Assembly: GCA_025463365.1 (NCBI GenBank) | Contig: JAOBWM010000073.1 | Location: 1-33,650, forward strand | Length of the DNA: 33,650 bases | DNA from: Acidimicrobiales bacterium | GTDB taxonomy: Bacteria; Actinomycetota; Acidimicrobiia; Acidimicrobiales; Iamiaceae | Direction: 5' to 3' | Notes under the pieces: generated by a model | The model's input: only the letters and a program-made list of their open reading frames with translations | Databases searched by the model: none | What the model was told of the DNA's origin: nothing | In this document: positions 15,400 through 23,619 of the stretch, piece by piece | Layout of the letters: every line of letters starts with the position of its first letter | Position numbering within the stretch: the stretch's first letter is position 1 | Translations under genes and position numbers: made by a program

Positions 15400-16992
15400 A
15401 TGGCTGCTGACGACTTGGACCTGCTGGTCCTCGGTTCGGGGGTGGCCGGCCTGTCGGCCGCCGTGCGCGCCGCGGAGACCCACAAGATGCGGGTCGGGGT
15501 GCTCACCAAGGGCGAGCTCCCGCAGGCCACCACGCGCTGGGCCCAGGGCGGCGTGGCCGCCGTGCTCCACGGCGATGAGGATTCGACCGACCTCCACCTG
15601 GCCGACACGCTCAGCGCTGGGGCCGGTCTGTGCGACGCAGAGGCCGTGCGCGTCCTGGTGGACGAAGGACCGCACCGCGTGAACGAGCTCATCGCGCTGG
15701 GTGCCATGTTCGACCGCGATGCCCGCGGGGAGCTCGAGCTGGCCCGCGAGGGCGGCCACACCCTGGCCCGCATCGTCCACGCCGGAGGATCGGCCACCGG
15801 CGCCGAGGTCGAGCGGGCCCTCGTGGCCGCCGTCCAGCGGACGATGGCGGCCGTCTACGAGCACGCCTTCGCCCTGGAGCTCATCGTCGAGGCCGGCCGC
15901 TGCCGGGGCATCACGGCCCGCTTCCCCGACGGCACCACGCGCGAGGTGCGCGCCACGAACGTGCTCGTCACCACCGGCGGCGCCGGCCAGCTGTACGCCG
16001 TCACGACGAACCCGCTCGAAGCCACCGGCGACGGGATCGCGATGGCGCTGCGAGCCGGCGTGGCCGTGGCCGACATCGAGTTCGTGCAGTTCCATCCCAC
16101 GGCCCTGTCGATCGACTCGATGCCCCGGCCCCTGCTCACCGAGGCCCTCCGGGGTCACGGCGCGCTCCTCCGCGACACGCGAGGGGAGCGCTTCGTCGAC
16201 GAGCTCCTGCCCCGTGACGTCGTCTCGAGGGCCGAGACCCGTCGCATGCTCGAGCTCGGCACCGATCACGTCTTCCTCGACGCCACCGGGCTCGAACAGT
16301 TCGACCAACGGTTCCCGAACATCGCGGCCCAGTTGCAAGGGGTCGGCCTCGACCCGGCCACGGACTGGCTGCCGGTCGCACCTGCCGCCCACTACACGTG
16401 CGGCGGGATCGTGACGGACCTCCAGGGGGCGTCGTCGCTCCCCGGTCTCTGGGCCGCCGGGGAGGTGTCCTGCTCGGGGGTCCACGGCGCGAACCGTCTG
16501 GCCTCCAACTCCCTGCTCGAGGGGATGGTGTTCGGCCCGCGGGCGGTGGAGGCGATCGAAGCCGGCGTCTCCGGGCCCGAGCCGACGGGTGCGATGCGGA
16601 CGGTCATGGGCATGGACCCCGATCGCCCCGACATGGTGCCCGCCGGCGTGATCGGCGGCCGGTTCGTCCGCCTCGACCCGATCTCGCCGGCGCCCGAGAC
16701 GCTCCCCGAGGATCCGTCGAAGATCCGAACCGTGCTCCAACGTGCGCTCACCGAGCATGCGGGCGTCCTGCGCGACGCGACTTCGCTGGCATCGGCAGCT
16801 GCCGCCGTGGGCTCTGCCCTCACCGCGCCTCGCTCCGACTCGGTCGCAGGGCACGAGCTCCACAACCTCGTGACGGTGGCGCGGGCCGCGGTCGACGCGG
16901 CCACGCGTCGCGAGGAGAGCCGGGGTGCACACACGAGGGAGGACTTCCCGGCCACCAGCGCCGACCTCGCCCTCCGTTTCGTCTACGTGTGA
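15400..16992 (+). CDS. nadB: L-aspartate oxidase
   Basis: The ATG at 15400 has GGAGGA 8 nt or less upstream and gives 530 residues, normal for NadB. The FAD-binding motif LVLGSGVAGLSAAVRAAE starts near residue 10, and TTRWAQGGVAAVLHGDEDS is a hallmark. EFVQFHPTAL, LRGHGALLRDTRGERFVDEL and SGVHGANRLASNSLLEG are the substrate- and flavin-site blocks that distinguish NadB from succinate dehydrogenase in combination with the genome context. It oxidises aspartate to iminoaspartate, which NadA would condense to quinolinate. nadA is absent from the window, while nadC lies 3.1 kb downstream beyond two unrelated genes. A strong hairpin follows the stop. Confidence 0.94.
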   Translation: MAADDLDLLVLGSGVAGLSAAVRAAETHKMRVGVLTKGELPQATTRWAQGGVAAVLHGDEDSTDLHLADTLSAGAGLCDAEAVRVLVDEGPHRVNELIALGAMFDRDARGELELAREGGHTLARIVHAGGSATGAEVERALVAAVQRTMAAVYEHAFALELIVEAGRCRGITARFPDGTTREVRATNVLVTTGGAGQLYAVTTNPLEATGDGIAMALRAGVAVADIEFVQFHPTALSIDSMPRPLLTEALRGHGALLRDTRGERFVDELLPRDVVSRAETRRMLELGTDHVFLDATGLEQFDQRFPNIAAQLQGVGLDPATDWLPVAPAAHYTCGGIVTDLQGASSLPGLWAAGEVSCSGVHGANRLASNSLLEGMVFGPRAVEAIEAGVSGPEPTGAMRTVMGMDPDRPDMVPAGVIGGRFVRLDPISPAPETLPEDPSKIRTVLQRALTEHAGVLRDATSLASAAAAVGSALTAPRSDSVAGHELHNLVTVARAAVDAATRREESRGAHTREDFPATSADLALRFVYV

Positions 16993-17024
16993 CCGGGACC
17001 CGTACCCCGACTGGCATCGCCGGC

Positions 17025-17057
17025 GCGTCCGCCGCCCCCACGATCGGCGGCGGACGC
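17025..17057 (+). terminator. Strong 12-bp hairpin downstream of nadB
   Basis: GCGTCCGCCGCC (17025-17036) and GGCGGCGGACGC (17046-17057) are exact reverse complements around a 9-nt loop, 32 bp after the nadB stop. There is no T-run, so it would be a non-canonical terminator or mRNA-protecting structure. Confidence 0.5.
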
Positions 17058-17084
17058 TCGCCAGGCAGCACTATCGTCTGGCGA
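17058..17084 (+). repeat. Second hairpin directly after the nadB hairpin
   Basis: TCGCCAG (17058-17064) and CTGGCGA (17078-17084) are perfect 7-bp arms around a 13-nt loop. It starts at the base after the first hairpin ends. Its loop contains TATCGT, a candidate -10 element. Confidence 0.45.
17072..17077 (+). promoter_or_regulatory. Candidate -10 element upstream of the DUF2510/LURP-one-like gene
   Basis: TATCGT sits in the loop of the second hairpin, 39 nt before the TTG start at 17117. Unlike the leaderless cases, this gene has a Shine-Dalgarno (AGGAG). Confidence 0.3.
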
Positions 17085-17116
17085 CCCGGCGGGGGCAGGC
17101 CGAACAGGAGAGCACG

Positions 17117-17938
17117 TTGAGCGACACCGGTAGCCACGAACCGAACTGGTACCCCGACCCGATGGGTCGCCACGAGTACCGGTGGTTCGACGGGACGACC
17201 TGGACCGATCAGGTGAGCTCCCACGGCAAGCAGTCCACCGACCCGGTCACGGCCGCGCCCACCACCGTGCTGAGCGACGCCAAGCAGGAGCGGATCACCC
17301 AGGGCCTCGAGCGGGCGGGCGTCGAGGTCGGGTCCGTCCAGGGCGGCGGCACCTTGTTCACCGAACCCGTGCTCGTGGTGGCCCAGAAGGCCAAGCTGAT
17401 CGAGATCAACAACGAGTACGCGATCCACGACCAGAACGGCACCCAGATCGGCGCGGTGCGCGAGGTCGGGCAGAGCAAGGCCAAGAAGGTTCTGCGACTC
17501 GTGAGCAACGTGGACCAGTTCATGACCCACAAGCTCCAGATCGTCGATGCGCAGGGCAACGTCGTGCTGCAGCTCACGCGGCCGGCCAAGGTGGTGAAGT
17601 CGAAGATCATCGTGCAGGACGGCCAGGGCGCCGAGGTCGGCCAGATCGTGCAGGAGAACATGATCGGCAAGATCCGGTTCGGGCTCGAGGCGGGCGGACA
17701 GAAGGTCGGCTCCATCAACGCCGAGAACTGGCGGGCCTGGAACTTCAACATCCAAGACGCCGCCGGCGACGAGGTGGCGCGCATCACCAAGACGTGGCAG
17801 GGCTTCGCCCGGGCCGCGTTCACCACGGCGGACAACTACGTCGTGCAGATGCACAAGCCGCTCGAGGGACCGCTGCTCCACATGGTCATCGCGGCCGGTG
17901 TGAGCGTCGACACCGCGCTCAGCCAAGCCAGCAACTAG
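17117..17938 (+). CDS. DUF2510 plus LURP-one/scramblase-like protein
   Basis: The TTG at 17117 with AGGAG about 6 nt upstream gives 273 residues. Residues 10-32 (NWYPDPMGRHEYRWFDGTTW) are a DUF2510 domain, a short Trp-rich motif common near the N-terminus of actinobacterial proteins. The C-terminal part, about residues 75-260, has the repeated strand pattern of the tubby/LURP-one/scramblase superfold: LFTEPVLVVAQKAKLIEINN, HKLQIVDAQGNVVLQLTRPA and FNIQDAAGDEVARITKTW. There is no signal peptide or clear membrane helix. Members are linked to membrane or lipid association, but bacterial functions are mostly unknown. It lies beyond the hairpins that probably end the nadB transcript and is 22 bp before the glycosyltransferase gene. 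Confidence 0.75.
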   Translation: MSDTGSHEPNWYPDPMGRHEYRWFDGTTWTDQVSSHGKQSTDPVTAAPTTVLSDAKQERITQGLERAGVEVGSVQGGGTLFTEPVLVVAQKAKLIEINNEYAIHDQNGTQIGAVREVGQSKAKKVLRLVSNVDQFMTHKLQIVDAQGNVVLQLTRPAKVVKSKIIVQDGQGAEVGQIVQENMIGKIRFGLEAGGQKVGSINAENWRAWNFNIQDAAGDEVARITKTWQGFARAAFTTADNYVVQMHKPLEGPLLHMVIAAGVSVDTALSQASN

Positions 17939-17960
17939 CGCCGGCGAGCCGGGACGCCGC

Positions 17961-19985
17961 GTGGTCGACGACGCGTCCCGCACCCGTCGGCCGGCGGGCG
18001 CGCGGCCATCCGGGGATCCCTCCGGGCGCCCAGCCGCGGGCGCACGCCCAGCCACCGCCACGGGCCGCGGGCCACGAGGGCGAGGTCGCCCGACGTCGGT
18101 CCGACCCGACTGGGGCCCCACCGGCCGTCGGGCGTGGCTCCCGACGCGGGGCGGGACCGTCGACTGGATCGGCGTCGCGCTGATCGGGTTGCCCATCGCC
18201 GGGTTCTTGATCATGGGCTGGCGGTGGCGCTGGACCCACGACGACGGGTTCATCACCATGCGGGTCGTCGACCAGGTCTTTGCCGGCAACGGTCCCGTGT
18301 ACAACGCGGGGCAGCGCGTGGAGGTCTTCACGAGCCCGCTCCACCTGTTCCTCCTGGTCGTGCTGCGCGGGCTGTTCGGGTGGGCGCTCGACCAGGCCTG
18401 GCTCGGCGTGATCCTCACGATGGGCTCGGCGGTGGCCGGCCTCGGTGGTGCGGTGGCCGGCGCCGCCCGCCTCGCCCGGGCGGGTGGCGCGAAGGGCAGG
18501 CTCCTCCCGTTCGGCCTGCTCGTGCCCGTCGCCCTGCCCCCCATGTGGGAGTACGCGACCTCGGGCCTGGAGACCGGCATCGCCATCGGCTGGGTCGGGC
18601 TGTCGTTCTGGCTGCTCGCCCGGCTGGTGACGCGCCCGCGCCCGCGGCCAGCCGACAGCGGGCCGGCCGTCGGCGACGCGGACGCCGAGGTCGAGGCCAC
18701 GGCCGATGGCCATGGCGACACCGGTGCCGTGATCGGTCGGGCCGCTGTGGCGGGGCCGCGCATCTGGCCGACGGCGATGGTCCTCGGCCTCGGCCCGCTC
18801 GTGCGACCCGAAGGCTCGATCCTCGCGATCGGGTTCGTGGTCGTGTTGTTGACGTCGGCGGCCGTGGGCCCCGACCGTCGGCGGCGCCTCCGCCTGCTCG
18901 GTGCCGCGATCGCCCTGCCGGTCGCCTACGAGGTCTTCCGCATGGGCTACTACGCGGCCCTCGTGCCCAACACCGCACTGGCCAAGGAGGCCGGCGCCAG
19001 CCGCTGGGACCAGGGCTGGTACTACCTCGTGAACTTCTCGGGTCCCTATCTGGTCGTGATCCCGCTGGCGGCGTTCGGGGTGTGGCTCGCGTTCGGCCGG
19101 CGCTGGTCGATCACCCGATCCTTCGGGGGCGTCGGCGGTCGCAACCTCGCGCTGATGATGGTCGTGTGCGCGGCGCTGCAGACGCTCTACGTCGTGCGCG
19201 TCGGCGGCGACTACATGCACGCCCGCATGTTGCTCATGCCGATGTTCGCCCTGTGCTGCCCGCTTGCCGTGGTGGCCCTGCCGCGCGCCGAGCGGGCCGC
19301 GATGGTGGTGGTGGCGTGCGTGGCCCTCGTCGCGGGGTGGGCGGCGCTGGTCGCCCTGGCCCAGCGCGCGCCTGACCCCGAGGGCTTCTTCGGCGGCCAC
19401 TCCATCGCCGAGCAGCGGATCTTCTACGCCAAGCTCGCCGGCAACCCCCACCCGGTGAGCCTGCAGGAGTGGAAGCACTCGTTCCTCTACCGGACCGGGG
19501 ATCGAGCCCGCGCCGCGAAGGCGCAGGGCCGCGACGTCCTCATCACCGACATCGGGTTCGGCGGCGTCAGCCTCGGCCCGGAGACCCCCCTGCCGCCCGG
19601 TCGAGGCCCGGTGCTCTTCCTCGACGGCATCGGCGTGGCCGGCGAGCGGGCCGGGACCGACATCGCCGTGATCGACCTCCACGGGCTGGCCGACCCGCTC
19701 GCGAGCCGGACGCCGGCCCTCGTGCCGCGGGGACTGCCCGGCCACGAGAAGGCGCTACCGCAGGAGTGGGCCCTCGCCGAGGCCGGCGCCGCCCGCGACG
19801 ATCCGGCGGCCGGTGCCGCACCGCTGGCCATCACGTGCGGCGACATCGGTCAGCTGCTCGATGCCATCGACGGACCCGCCACCCCGTCGGTCTTCCTCCG
19901 CAACCTCTTCCGCGCCCCTGGCCTGACCACGCTCACGGTCCCCAAGGATCCCGCCGACGCCGCCCGATCCTGCGGCCGACCCTGA
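17961..19985 (+). CDS. AftB/ZomB-like GT-C membrane glycosyltransferase
   Basis: The 674-residue frame starts at a GTG. The first 65 residues are Arg/Pro/Gly-rich and disordered, so the true start may be further in. From about residue 68 it is a polytopic membrane protein. THDDGFITMRVVDQVFAGNG (Asp94-Asp95 in a GT-C first loop), VYNAGQRVEVFTSPLHLFLL, EYATSGLETGIAIGWVGLSF, VFRMGYYAALVPNTALAKEA and VVRVGGDYMHARMLLMPMFA resemble, by recall, mycobacterial AftB (Rv3805c). That enzyme adds terminal beta-1,2-arabinofuranose from decaprenyl-phosphoarabinose to cell-wall arabinan. Lipid-linked sugar transfer at the outer membrane face is therefore likely. The acceptor is unknown, and an arabinogalactan wall is not proven for this organism. 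Confidence 0.75.
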   Translation: MVDDASRTRRPAGARPSGDPSGRPAAGARPATATGRGPRGRGRPTSVRPDWGPTGRRAWLPTRGGTVDWIGVALIGLPIAGFLIMGWRWRWTHDDGFITMRVVDQVFAGNGPVYNAGQRVEVFTSPLHLFLLVVLRGLFGWALDQAWLGVILTMGSAVAGLGGAVAGAARLARAGGAKGRLLPFGLLVPVALPPMWEYATSGLETGIAIGWVGLSFWLLARLVTRPRPRPADSGPAVGDADAEVEATADGHGDTGAVIGRAAVAGPRIWPTAMVLGLGPLVRPEGSILAIGFVVVLLTSAAVGPDRRRRLRLLGAAIALPVAYEVFRMGYYAALVPNTALAKEAGASRWDQGWYYLVNFSGPYLVVIPLAAFGVWLAFGRRWSITRSFGGVGGRNLALMMVVCAALQTLYVVRVGGDYMHARMLLMPMFALCCPLAVVALPRAERAAMVVVACVALVAGWAALVALAQRAPDPEGFFGGHSIAEQRIFYAKLAGNPHPVSLQEWKHSFLYRTGDRARAAKAQGRDVLITDIGFGGVSLGPETPLPPGRGPVLFLDGIGVAGERAGTDIAVIDLHGLADPLASRTPALVPRGLPGHEKALPQEWALAEAGAARDDPAAGAAPLAITCGDIGQLLDAIDGPATPSVFLRNLFRAPGLTTLTVPKDPADAARSCGRP

Positions 19986-20062
19986 GCCACGCGTCGCGAT
20001 CGTCGGTCGTGAGGGGCCGGGCGTGCCGCGCGGCGAGGGGGTGGCGGCGGGTGGCGCTGTGA

Positions 20063-20068
20063 CATGGT
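20063..20068 (+). promoter_or_regulatory. Weak candidate leaderless -10 element of nadC
   Basis: CATGGT ends 7 nt before the ATG at 20076, with no Shine-Dalgarno. It overlaps an alternative in-frame ATG at 20064, which would be lost from a leaderless mRNA. Confidence 0.3.
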
Positions 20069-20075
20069 TTGGCCC

Positions 20076-20939
20076 ATGACGCTGGTGGATCCGCCGATCG
20101 GGGCCGTGCGGGTGCTCGTCGCCGCCGCGCTGGCCGAGGACCTGACGCCGCTGGGCGACCTGTCTGCTGCGCTGCTGCCGCCGGATGCCCGGGCCCAGGC
20201 ATCGTTCGTCGCCCGAGCGGACGGGGTCATCGCGGGCCAGCGCTGCGTCGACGAGACCTTCGCTCAGATCGACCCGGCCATCACCTGCGAGTGGTCGGTT
20301 GCCGAAGGTGATCAGGTCTCGGCCGGGACCGAGCTCGCCGTGGTGACCGGGCCGCTCGGTTCGGTGCTGACCGCGGAGCGGACCGCGCTCAACTTCCTCG
20401 GCCACCTCAGCGGGATCGCCACGCGGACGCGCGCCTTCGTGGATGCCGCCGCGCCGCTTCGGGTGTGGGACACCCGCAAGACCACGCCGGGACTGCGGGC
20501 GCTCGAGAAGGCCGCGGTGCGTGCCGGCGGCGGCCGCAACCACCGCGGCAACCTCAGCGACTGGGTCATGTTCAAGGACAACCACCTCACGGCGCTCGGC
20601 ATCGAGGCCGGCGTGGCCGCTGCTCGCGACGCCTGGCCGGGACGGACCGTGCACGTCGAGGCCGATCGGGTCGAGCAGGTCGAGCAGGCCCTCGCGGCCG
20701 GAGCCGACGCGATCCTGCTCGACAACATGAGTCCCGACGAGGTGCGGGCCTGCGTCGCCCTCGCCGATGCCCACGCGGCGTCGGCCGGCACGCGCCGTGC
20801 CCTGCTCGAGGTGTCGGGCGGCATCACCCTGGAGACGGTGGGGTCCTACGCGGATACCGGCGCCGACGTCGTCTCCAGTGGCTCGCTCACCAACTCCGCC
20901 CCCGTCCTCGACATCGGCCTCGACATCACCGTGCGCTGA
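20076..20939 (+). CDS. nadC: Nicotinate-nucleotide pyrophosphorylase (carboxylating)
   Basis: From the ATG at 20076 the protein has 287 residues; an in-frame ATG at 20064 would add four. WDTRKTTPGLRALEKAAVRA (Asp132 onward), GGGRNHRGNLSDWVMFKDNH and ALLEVSGGITLETV are the quinolinate- and PRPP-binding blocks. It converts quinolinate and PRPP to nicotinate mononucleotide with CO2 release, following NadB and NadA. In the cytoplasm it links the aspartate pathway to NAD. It stands apart from nadB, separated by the LURP-one-like and AftB-like genes, and converges with the next gene, overlapping it by 14 bp at the 3' ends. Confidence 0.95.
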   Translation: MTLVDPPIGAVRVLVAAALAEDLTPLGDLSAALLPPDARAQASFVARADGVIAGQRCVDETFAQIDPAITCEWSVAEGDQVSAGTELAVVTGPLGSVLTAERTALNFLGHLSGIATRTRAFVDAAAPLRVWDTRKTTPGLRALEKAAVRAGGGRNHRGNLSDWVMFKDNHLTALGIEAGVAAARDAWPGRTVHVEADRVEQVEQALAAGADAILLDNMSPDEVRACVALADAHAASAGTRRALLEVSGGITLETVGSYADTGADVVSSGSLTNSAPVLDIGLDITVR

Positions 20940-22548
20940 CCCTGTCGGCTGCTCGATCGTTCGGCTCGGCGGCGGGGGACGGCTGCAGCACGAGGCGACC
21001 CCGGCGGCGGAGGAGGGTGGTGACGATGCGCTCGATCGCCCACGCCAGGGTGAGGAGGAGGTAGGGCTCGACGAGGAGGCGATAGCGGGCGTTCTCGTTG
21101 ATCTCGAGCAGCGACCCGACCGCCGTCACCCACGCACAGGTGAGCCCGATGGCCGCCCAGGCCGCGATGGCCGAACGCTTGGCGCTCCCGCCCGTGCGCC
21201 GCCGGCCGCGCAGCAGGCGGGGCACCTGGAACAGCCCGGCCACGATGGCGCCGAGGTCGAGCAGCAGCGCGGTGGGCTGGAACGAGATGCCGCCGAACGC
21301 CAGGACCCGCAGCGCGGCGAACTCGCTGTAGGCCAGCGGCTGGAGCCGCATGCTGGGGAAGAGGTTCCACTCGTAGAAGGACTCGGCGCCGTGCAGGTGC
21401 TTCTGGTTGGGGGTGAACACGATCGGCAGCGGCGGCTCGAAGAACATCTGGGCCCCGGTCATCTCGGTGGCGATGAACCGGACCGGCCGCTTGCGGATGA
21501 AGGCGCTGGCGTCCTTGCCCTGCTGCTCGTACACGGGGAGCAGGCACTCGTAGTTGAGGTTCGGTGACCCGTTCTCGGGGCGGACGGGGTTGGCGAGCAC
21601 CGGGACGTCGGGATGGTCGGGCGTGCAGGGCGGCATGGCGCTGTCGTAGCGCGAGTACCCCCAGAAGACAGGCCGGCCGAACAAGGGCGAGACCGTCCCG
21701 TCGGCGATCAGCTGCTCGCGCTCGGCCGGCCGCGCCGCGGCCCCGGCGATCTTGGTGAGGCTCGCGCCCGACAGGCTGCTCAGGTAGGGCACGCCGTACA
21801 ACACCTCGTTCTTGATCATCCCGCCGAGGAGGACGGCTCCCGGGAGGATGAGGATGGCCGCCAGCCGTCGCATGGTGATCTCGGGCCGCCGGATCGCCAC
21901 CAGGCCCGCCACGAGCAACAGGTACCAGAACGGGTGGAAGACCGTTCGGGTCAACACGATGGCCGCGCCCGTCACCGTGGCCACCGTCAGATGCTTGGCG
22001 CTGGCACTCGAGGCGTACCGGGCGATGGCCAAGATGAGCACGGCGATCATGACGGTCGTGGGCTCGTCGTAGCTGGCCGTGAACTCGATGGCGGCGAGGC
22101 CGGGGTTGGTGACCACGAGGACGACGGCGGCGAACGTGGCCAGCCGCCCGAGCCCGATGGTGATGGCGATGCGCCGGACCAGGAGGGCCAGCGCGAGACC
22201 CATGGCCAGGTACACGACCTGGAACGTGATCCCGTCGGGGAACGGCGAGATGATCCGGAGCAGCCCGACCGCGAACGAGTAGCCCGGCGGCTGGGAGTGT
22301 TCGTAGAAGACGGTCTGGATCAGGTGGTGCTGGAGGTCGCCGAGGTCCGGGAGCTGCGGGGCGAAGGTGAGGAAGACCATGTCCATCCGCACGCCGCTCA
22401 CCGCCATGAACCAGATCCGGGCCGCGGCGAAGATCCCGGCGACGACGAGATCGTCGCGGTGACGCATCGCCCACGAGGTTCGTGCCGAGCCCGAGCCCGA
22501 GGCCGGGGCCGGCGCCGTGGCCTCCGCCTCCCGTTCGATGGTTGCCAC
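20926..22548 (-). CDS. Polytopic membrane protein, GT-C glycosyltransferase-like
   Basis: The GTG at 22548 gives 540 residues and has a TAGCGT box 8 nt upstream; an internal ATG at 22467 is an alternative. After an Ala/Ser-rich N-terminal tail there are about ten hydrophobic segments. YEHSQPPGYSFAVGLLR near the first loops recalls the HPP-type loop of dolichyl-phosphate mannosyltransferase-like GT-C proteins, and FTASYDEPTTVMIAVLILAI follows. The C-terminal part has NARYRLLVEPYLLLTLAWAI, again reminiscent of such enzymes. I recognise no specific family. A role in transfer from polyprenyl-phosphate sugars is inference, made more plausible by the AftB-like protein 0.9 kb away. It is divergent from coaX across a 61-bp gap. 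Confidence 0.7.
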   Translation of the reverse strand: MATIEREAEATAPAPASGSGSARTSWAMRHRDDLVVAGIFAAARIWFMAVSGVRMDMVFLTFAPQLPDLGDLQHHLIQTVFYEHSQPPGYSFAVGLLRIISPFPDGITFQVVYLAMGLALALLVRRIAITIGLGRLATFAAVVLVVTNPGLAAIEFTASYDEPTTVMIAVLILAIARYASSASAKHLTVATVTGAAIVLTRTVFHPFWYLLLVAGLVAIRRPEITMRRLAAILILPGAVLLGGMIKNEVLYGVPYLSSLSGASLTKIAGAAARPAEREQLIADGTVSPLFGRPVFWGYSRYDSAMPPCTPDHPDVPVLANPVRPENGSPNLNYECLLPVYEQQGKDASAFIRKRPVRFIATEMTGAQMFFEPPLPIVFTPNQKHLHGAESFYEWNLFPSMRLQPLAYSEFAALRVLAFGGISFQPTALLLDLGAIVAGLFQVPRLLRGRRRTGGSAKRSAIAAWAAIGLTCAWVTAVGSLLEINENARYRLLVEPYLLLTLAWAIERIVTTLLRRRGRLVLQPSPAAEPNDRAADRVSAR

Positions 22549-22556
22549 GGGTCGCC

Positions 22557-22562
22557 ACGCTA
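22557..22562 (-). promoter_or_regulatory. Candidate leaderless -10 element of the GT-C-like gene
   Basis: On the minus strand TAGCGT lies 8 nt before the GTG at 22548. It shares a 61-bp gap with the coaX start, so the region is a bidirectional promoter. Confidence 0.5.
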
Positions 22563-22596
22563 GGCCGCGGGTTGGGCGGGGCCGGTGTGCAGGGGG

Positions 22597-22602
22597 CAGG
22601 CT
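22597..22602 (+). promoter_or_regulatory. Candidate leaderless -10 element of coaX
   Basis: CAGGCT lies 7 nt before the GTG at 22610. A purine-rich run (AGGGGG at 22591) is 13 nt upstream, too far for a normal Shine-Dalgarno. This is a weaker match than the TAGCGT boxes. Confidence 0.3.
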
Positions 22603-22609
22603 TTCGCCC

Positions 22610-23440
22610 GTGCTGCTGGCCATCGACATCGGGAACACCCAGACCGTCATCGGCCTGTTCGGCGACGAAGGCGACGCCGATGCCGGGGATCGCCACGACC
22701 CGCCGCGCCGCGGACCGGTGAGCGCGGCCGAGACCGGGCTGCTCGACCACTGGCGGATCTCCACCAACGCCGAGCGCACCTCCGACGAGCACGCGCTCGT
22801 CGTCCAGGAGTTCCTGGGCTTCCACGGCTTCTCCTTCGACGACGACATCGACGGCATCGCGATCTCGTCGGTGGTGCCTCGCACCACCGCGGCGTTCCGG
22901 GAGATGACCGAGCGCTACTTCGGCTTCCGGCCCGTGGTGATCGAGGCCGGCGTGCGCACGGGCCTGCCGATCCTCACCGAGAACCCCCGCGAGGTCGGCG
23001 CCGACCGCATCGCCAACGCGGTTGCCGCCCTCGATCTCGTCGGTGGGCCGGCGATCATCATCGACTTCGGCACCGCCACCACCTATGACGCCCTCTCCTC
23101 CAAGGGCGAGTACCTCGGCGGCGCCATCGCTCCAGGCGTCGAGATCAGCCTCGACGCGCTCTACCTGCGGGCCGCGGCCCTGCGCCGCGTCGAGCTGGTG
23201 GAGCCTCGCAACGTGATCGGCCGCACGACCGTGGAGAGCATCCAGTCGGGGGCCGTCTTCGGCTTCGCCGGCCAGGTCGACGGGATCTGCCGGCGCCTGG
23301 CTGACGAGCTCGGCGATCCCGAGGTCGTCGCCACCGGTGGGCTGGCCGAGCTGATCGCGCCCTACACCTCGTCGATCAAGCGGGTGGAGCCGTGGCTCAC
23401 GCTCCACGGCCTCCGCCTGGTGTGGGAGCGCAACCAGTAG
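22610..23440 (+). CDS. coaX: Type III pantothenate kinase
   Basis: The GTG at 22610 gives 276 residues and begins VLLAIDIGNTQTVIGLFGD, with DIGNT as the ATP-phosphate motif. GADRIANAVAALDLVGGPAI, IDFGTATTYDALSSKGEYLG and GGAIAPGVEISLDALYLRAA are the conserved acetate/sugar kinase-fold motifs of CoaX. It phosphorylates pantothenate, the first step to coenzyme A, and needs a monovalent cation in known enzymes. Between the first two strands there is an extra Asp/Pro/Arg-rich stretch (about residues 19-44) not usual in the family. In mycobacteria coaX directly follows panD; here nadB, nadC and others intervene. It is followed by lysS after 179 bp. Confidence 0.94.
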   Translation: MLLAIDIGNTQTVIGLFGDEGDADAGDRHDPPRRGPVSAAETGLLDHWRISTNAERTSDEHALVVQEFLGFHGFSFDDDIDGIAISSVVPRTTAAFREMTERYFGFRPVVIEAGVRTGLPILTENPREVGADRIANAVAALDLVGGPAIIIDFGTATTYDALSSKGEYLGGAIAPGVEISLDALYLRAAALRRVELVEPRNVIGRTTVESIQSGAVFGFAGQVDGICRRLADELGDPEVVATGGLAELIAPYTSSIKRVEPWLTLHGLRLVWERNQ

Positions 23441-23619
23441 CCCGGTCCCTGGGCCGCGTGCTGCAGACGGGCGACGGCGGGCGAGGCCCGAAGCGGCGGC
23501 GCCGGATCGGGCGCCCGGGCAGATCGGTTGGTCGGCCGTGGGGCCAGCGGGCAGGCTGGTCGGCCTGCGCTGGTTGCCGGAGGCCGTCACCGAGCGCCCG
23601 AACGCCGAGAAGGATCTCC
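23441..23619. other. Intergenic region between coaX and lysS
   Basis: This stretch holds a small CAGGC/GCCTG inverted repeat and the lysS Shine-Dalgarno (AAGGA). I see no gene, T-box-like structure or clear promoter. Confidence 0.45.

Noticed and set aside
14557-16932. A 791-codon minus-strand frame under panD and nadB
   Set aside because: Both plus-strand genes are certain, and the antisense product shows no domain or membrane structure.
20846-23590. A 914-codon minus-strand frame over coaX and the GT-C-like gene
   Set aside because: coaX has unambiguous motifs on the plus strand, and the GT-C-like membrane protein fits a different minus-strand frame; this one is a low-complexity shadow.
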